Origin: B33-G16 sp046498285
GTDB lineage: Bacteria > Desulfobacterota > DSM-4660 > Desulfatiglandales > B25-G16
NCBI GenBank assembly: GCA_046498285.1
Contig: JAWOBA010000289.1
Span: 1 to 7,477, forward strand
Length of the DNA stretch: 7,477 nt
Direction: 5' to 3'
Part shown: one piece after another, positions 6,360 through 7,477 of the stretch
Layout of the letters: every line of letters begins with the position of its first letter
Numbering within the stretch: position 1 is the stretch's first letter
Made by a program: the position numbers and the translations under genes
Notes under the pieces: generated by a model
Told to the model about the DNA's origin: nothing
What the model saw: only the letters and a program-made list of their open reading frames with translations
The model's database searches: none

Positions 6360-6360
6360 T

Positions 6361-6471
6361 GACATCTTTATCCTCTATCAGGCTGATTACTTTCATCTTT
6401 CCAGAACATTTCGAGGACTTCAGAAGGCCTGCTTCATAGATTTTCTGGATCAGTCTTGAAAACAGGAAGAA
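6361..6471 (-). pseudogene. IS91-type transposase remnant (C-terminal piece)
   Basis: On the minus strand about 37 residues read SRLIQKIYEAGLLK, then SSKCSGKMKVISLIEDKDV. This matches the C-terminal region of IS91-like (Y2) transposases as I remember it: ...W-RLI-K-YE-DPL-CP-C-G-M--I-FIED--VI. The usual CPKC pair has decayed to SSKC and the similarity stops abruptly at 6361, where the GC-rich hairpin begins; the conserved HLGLW-like ending is absent. There is no trace of the HUH catalytic domain. A reading frame covers 6295-6528 with an ATG inside MITE copy 2, but I regard it as fortuitous. The identification rests on a short match and is moderate. Confidence 0.5.
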
Positions 6472-6515
6472 AACCACAACAGAAACAGAAATAGGTATAG
6501 CACACCGGATTAATC

Positions 6516-6662
6516 GAGACCTTTGCATAACCCCTATTGATCTAAAGACGATGGGCTTTTTTTCAGTTCCGAGGCTCTCCGAGCCGGAAGCAACCAGTCA
6601 CTTCAAAAAAGTCCATCGTCTTTATGGGGATGGTGAAAATCGCCGGGTTTTTCAAAGGTCTC
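6516..6662 (+). mobile_element. MITE-like inverted-repeat element, copy 2 (short form, 147 bp)
   Basis: Same ends as copy 1: the 18-bp terminal repeats (16 matches) and subterminal arms 6544-6562 and 6605-6623, here 18 of 19 matching. The inner block is gone: the sequence runs from TTCCGAGGCTC straight into TCCGAGCCGGAA, which pair as a compact central stem, so the whole element is a nearly continuous hairpin. No clear target duplication is visible (flanks TAATC and ATGAT). It ends 20 bp after the stop codon of the SH3b gene, so that gene's minus-strand transcript must run into it; the hairpin could act as a 3' stabiliser or weak terminator (inference). Confidence 0.85.
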
Positions 6663-6682
6663 ATGATATGTATGGATAATCC

Positions 6683-7150
6683 TCACCACACAAGCGTCTT
6701 ATAGATCCAGCCAGTGTCTCCGTCCGCATGCTGGATGTGAATCCAGTTTTCTTTCCGTTCCAGAACCTTAAATGGAACTCCCTTTTCCGCCCGGAACAGC
6801 ACATCATGCCTGGTTCCAGGGCCCGAGCGGACATTTACGTCGTCTTTTCTGGTGATGACCGAATCTATATTTTTCACTAGATTTTTGTGAATCCAGGCCT
6901 TATACCCCTCGAAATCTTTGAAATAATACCATTTCCCGGTTTCATCGGTATCCAGCGTTTCAATAGGGGTATACCGTTCGAGCTTCCACAGCAAGGATTC
7001 TTCCGTGCTGGGCCCGGACCGGATGTTGGCTACGGAAACGTCAACGGCAAGCCGCTTTGCCCAGGCCGGTCCGAATAATATTGCTGAAAAGGTAAGGGTG
7101 ATAAGGACGGCCATGGCAATCTGAACAGTAGCATGTTTTGCTGCTTTCAT
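6683..7150 (-). CDS. Secreted protein with two bacterial SH3 (SH3b) domains
   Basis: A 155-residue exported protein. Residues 1-31 form a signal peptide: basic start (MKAAKH), hydrophobic core at about 9-27, and A-W-A at 29-31 as the cleavage site; there is no lipobox cysteine. The mature part is two tandem SH3b repeats. The first is about 37-93 with VANIRSGPSTE, KWYYFK and GYKAWIHKNLV; the second is about 99-155 with DVNVRSGPGTRHDVLF, NWIHIQHADGDTGWIYKTLVW. The N-R-GP motif and the G-WI ending in each are diagnostic. Such domains commonly bind peptidoglycan or act as periplasmic adaptors; no catalytic domain is attached, so its role is unknown. The start at 7150 is supported by AGAGG five bases upstream. 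It is monocistronic here and bracketed by MITE copies 2 and 3, 20 bp from its stop and 67 bp from its start. Confidence 0.88.
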   Translation of the reverse strand: MKAAKHATVQIAMAVLITLTFSAILFGPAWAKRLAVDVSVANIRSGPSTEESLLWKLERYTPIETLDTDETGKWYYFKDFEGYKAWIHKNLVKNIDSVITRKDDVNVRSGPGTRHDVLFRAEKGVPFKVLERKENWIHIQHADGDTGWIYKTLVW

Positions 7151-7217
7151 ATCTCCCTCTTTTTGGTTATTTGAGCCTTGATCTGGTTTTATTTTTTATA
7201 TGTCCCATTGATAAGAA

Positions 7218-7427
7218 GAGACCTTTGCATAACCCCTCTTGATCTAAAGACGATGGGCTTTTTTTCAGTTCCGAGGCTCCCGGGTTGGTCTTTTCAGCAA
7301 CGTATCCTTGGGGGAGTTTTGCCCTCTCCGAGCGGGAGGCTCTCCGAGCTGGAAGCCACCAGTCACTTCAAAAAAGTCCATAGTCTTTTTGGGGATGGTG
7401 AGAATCGCCGGGTTTTTCAAAGGTCTC
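7218..7427 (+). mobile_element. MITE-like inverted-repeat element, copy 3 (210 bp) with 5-bp target duplication
   Basis: Intermediate form of the same element, same orientation. It has the 18-bp terminal repeats and subterminal arms 7246-7264 and 7370-7388 (17 of 19). It keeps the left inner arm (GGTCTTTTCAGCAACGTATCC) but lacks the right arm and the palindrome of copy 1. It is flanked by a perfect 5-bp direct repeat AAGAA (7213-7217 and 7428-7432), the best evidence in the window that these are transposed units, with the ends placed exactly. It lies 67 bp upstream of the SH3b start codon, in its likely promoter region; no convincing promoter is visible within the gap. Confidence 0.88.
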
Positions 7428-7477
7428 AAGAACTATTTTTTTGTGCTGGGAGTATAGGAAATCTTCCATTGTATGTC

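Noticed and set aside
1..7477. CRISPR array, phage genes, toxin-antitoxin or other defence system
   Set aside because: The only repeats are the three MITE copies and short dyads; spacing is irregular with no spacer pattern, and no nuclease, integrase or toxin motif other than the housekeeping Nth was seen.

Overview
The window is a chromosomal stretch of an environmental bacterium. By eye it has moderate GC, mostly ATG starts and Shine-Dalgarno (SD) sites of the AGAGG type. The gene set is a DUF3047 exported protein, a 4Fe-4S endonuclease III, a long LOG-family protein, an EF2568-type cysteine desulfurase, a periplasmic SH3b protein and decayed IS91 and molybdenum-hydroxylase pieces. This mix would fit a Desulfobacterota (deltaproteobacterial) lineage, but that is inference; no rRNA or marker gene is present.

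Layout. 1-521 has no supported gene. 522-1193 (+) is an exported DUF3047 protein, followed by endonuclease III (nth, 1348-2028, +). 2151-2433 is the longest copy of a short non-autonomous inverted-repeat element (MITE-like), from which a possible 103-codon gene (2449-2760, +) runs out. 2761-3171 is non-coding. 3172-4203 (+) is a LOG/TIGR00730-type Rossmann protein. 4204-4770 is AT-rich and gene-poor, with an orphan minus-strand terminator. 4771-5988 (+) is a cysteine desulfurase-like PLP enzyme. Converging on it from the minus strand are gene remains: the C-terminal tail of a xanthine dehydrogenase/aldehyde oxidase-type molybdopterin subunit (6018-6254), then a scrap of an IS91-type transposase (6361-6471). 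6516-6662 and 7218-7427 are two further MITE copies in the same orientation, bracketing a secreted SH3b-domain protein (6683-7150, -).

There is no evident operon or defence system. The most notable signals are: (1) three length variants of one inverted-repeat element within about 5.3 kb, one with a perfect 5-bp target duplication, showing stepwise internal deletion; (2) replacement of one of the four iron-sulfur cysteines of endonuclease III by histidine; (3) a molybdenum-hydroxylase remnant beside an EF2568-type desulfurase, the pairing known from selenium-dependent molybdenum hydroxylase loci; and (4) an apparent insertion of about 22 residues in that desulfurase just before the catalytic cysteine. 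All family assignments come from motif recognition, not database searches.
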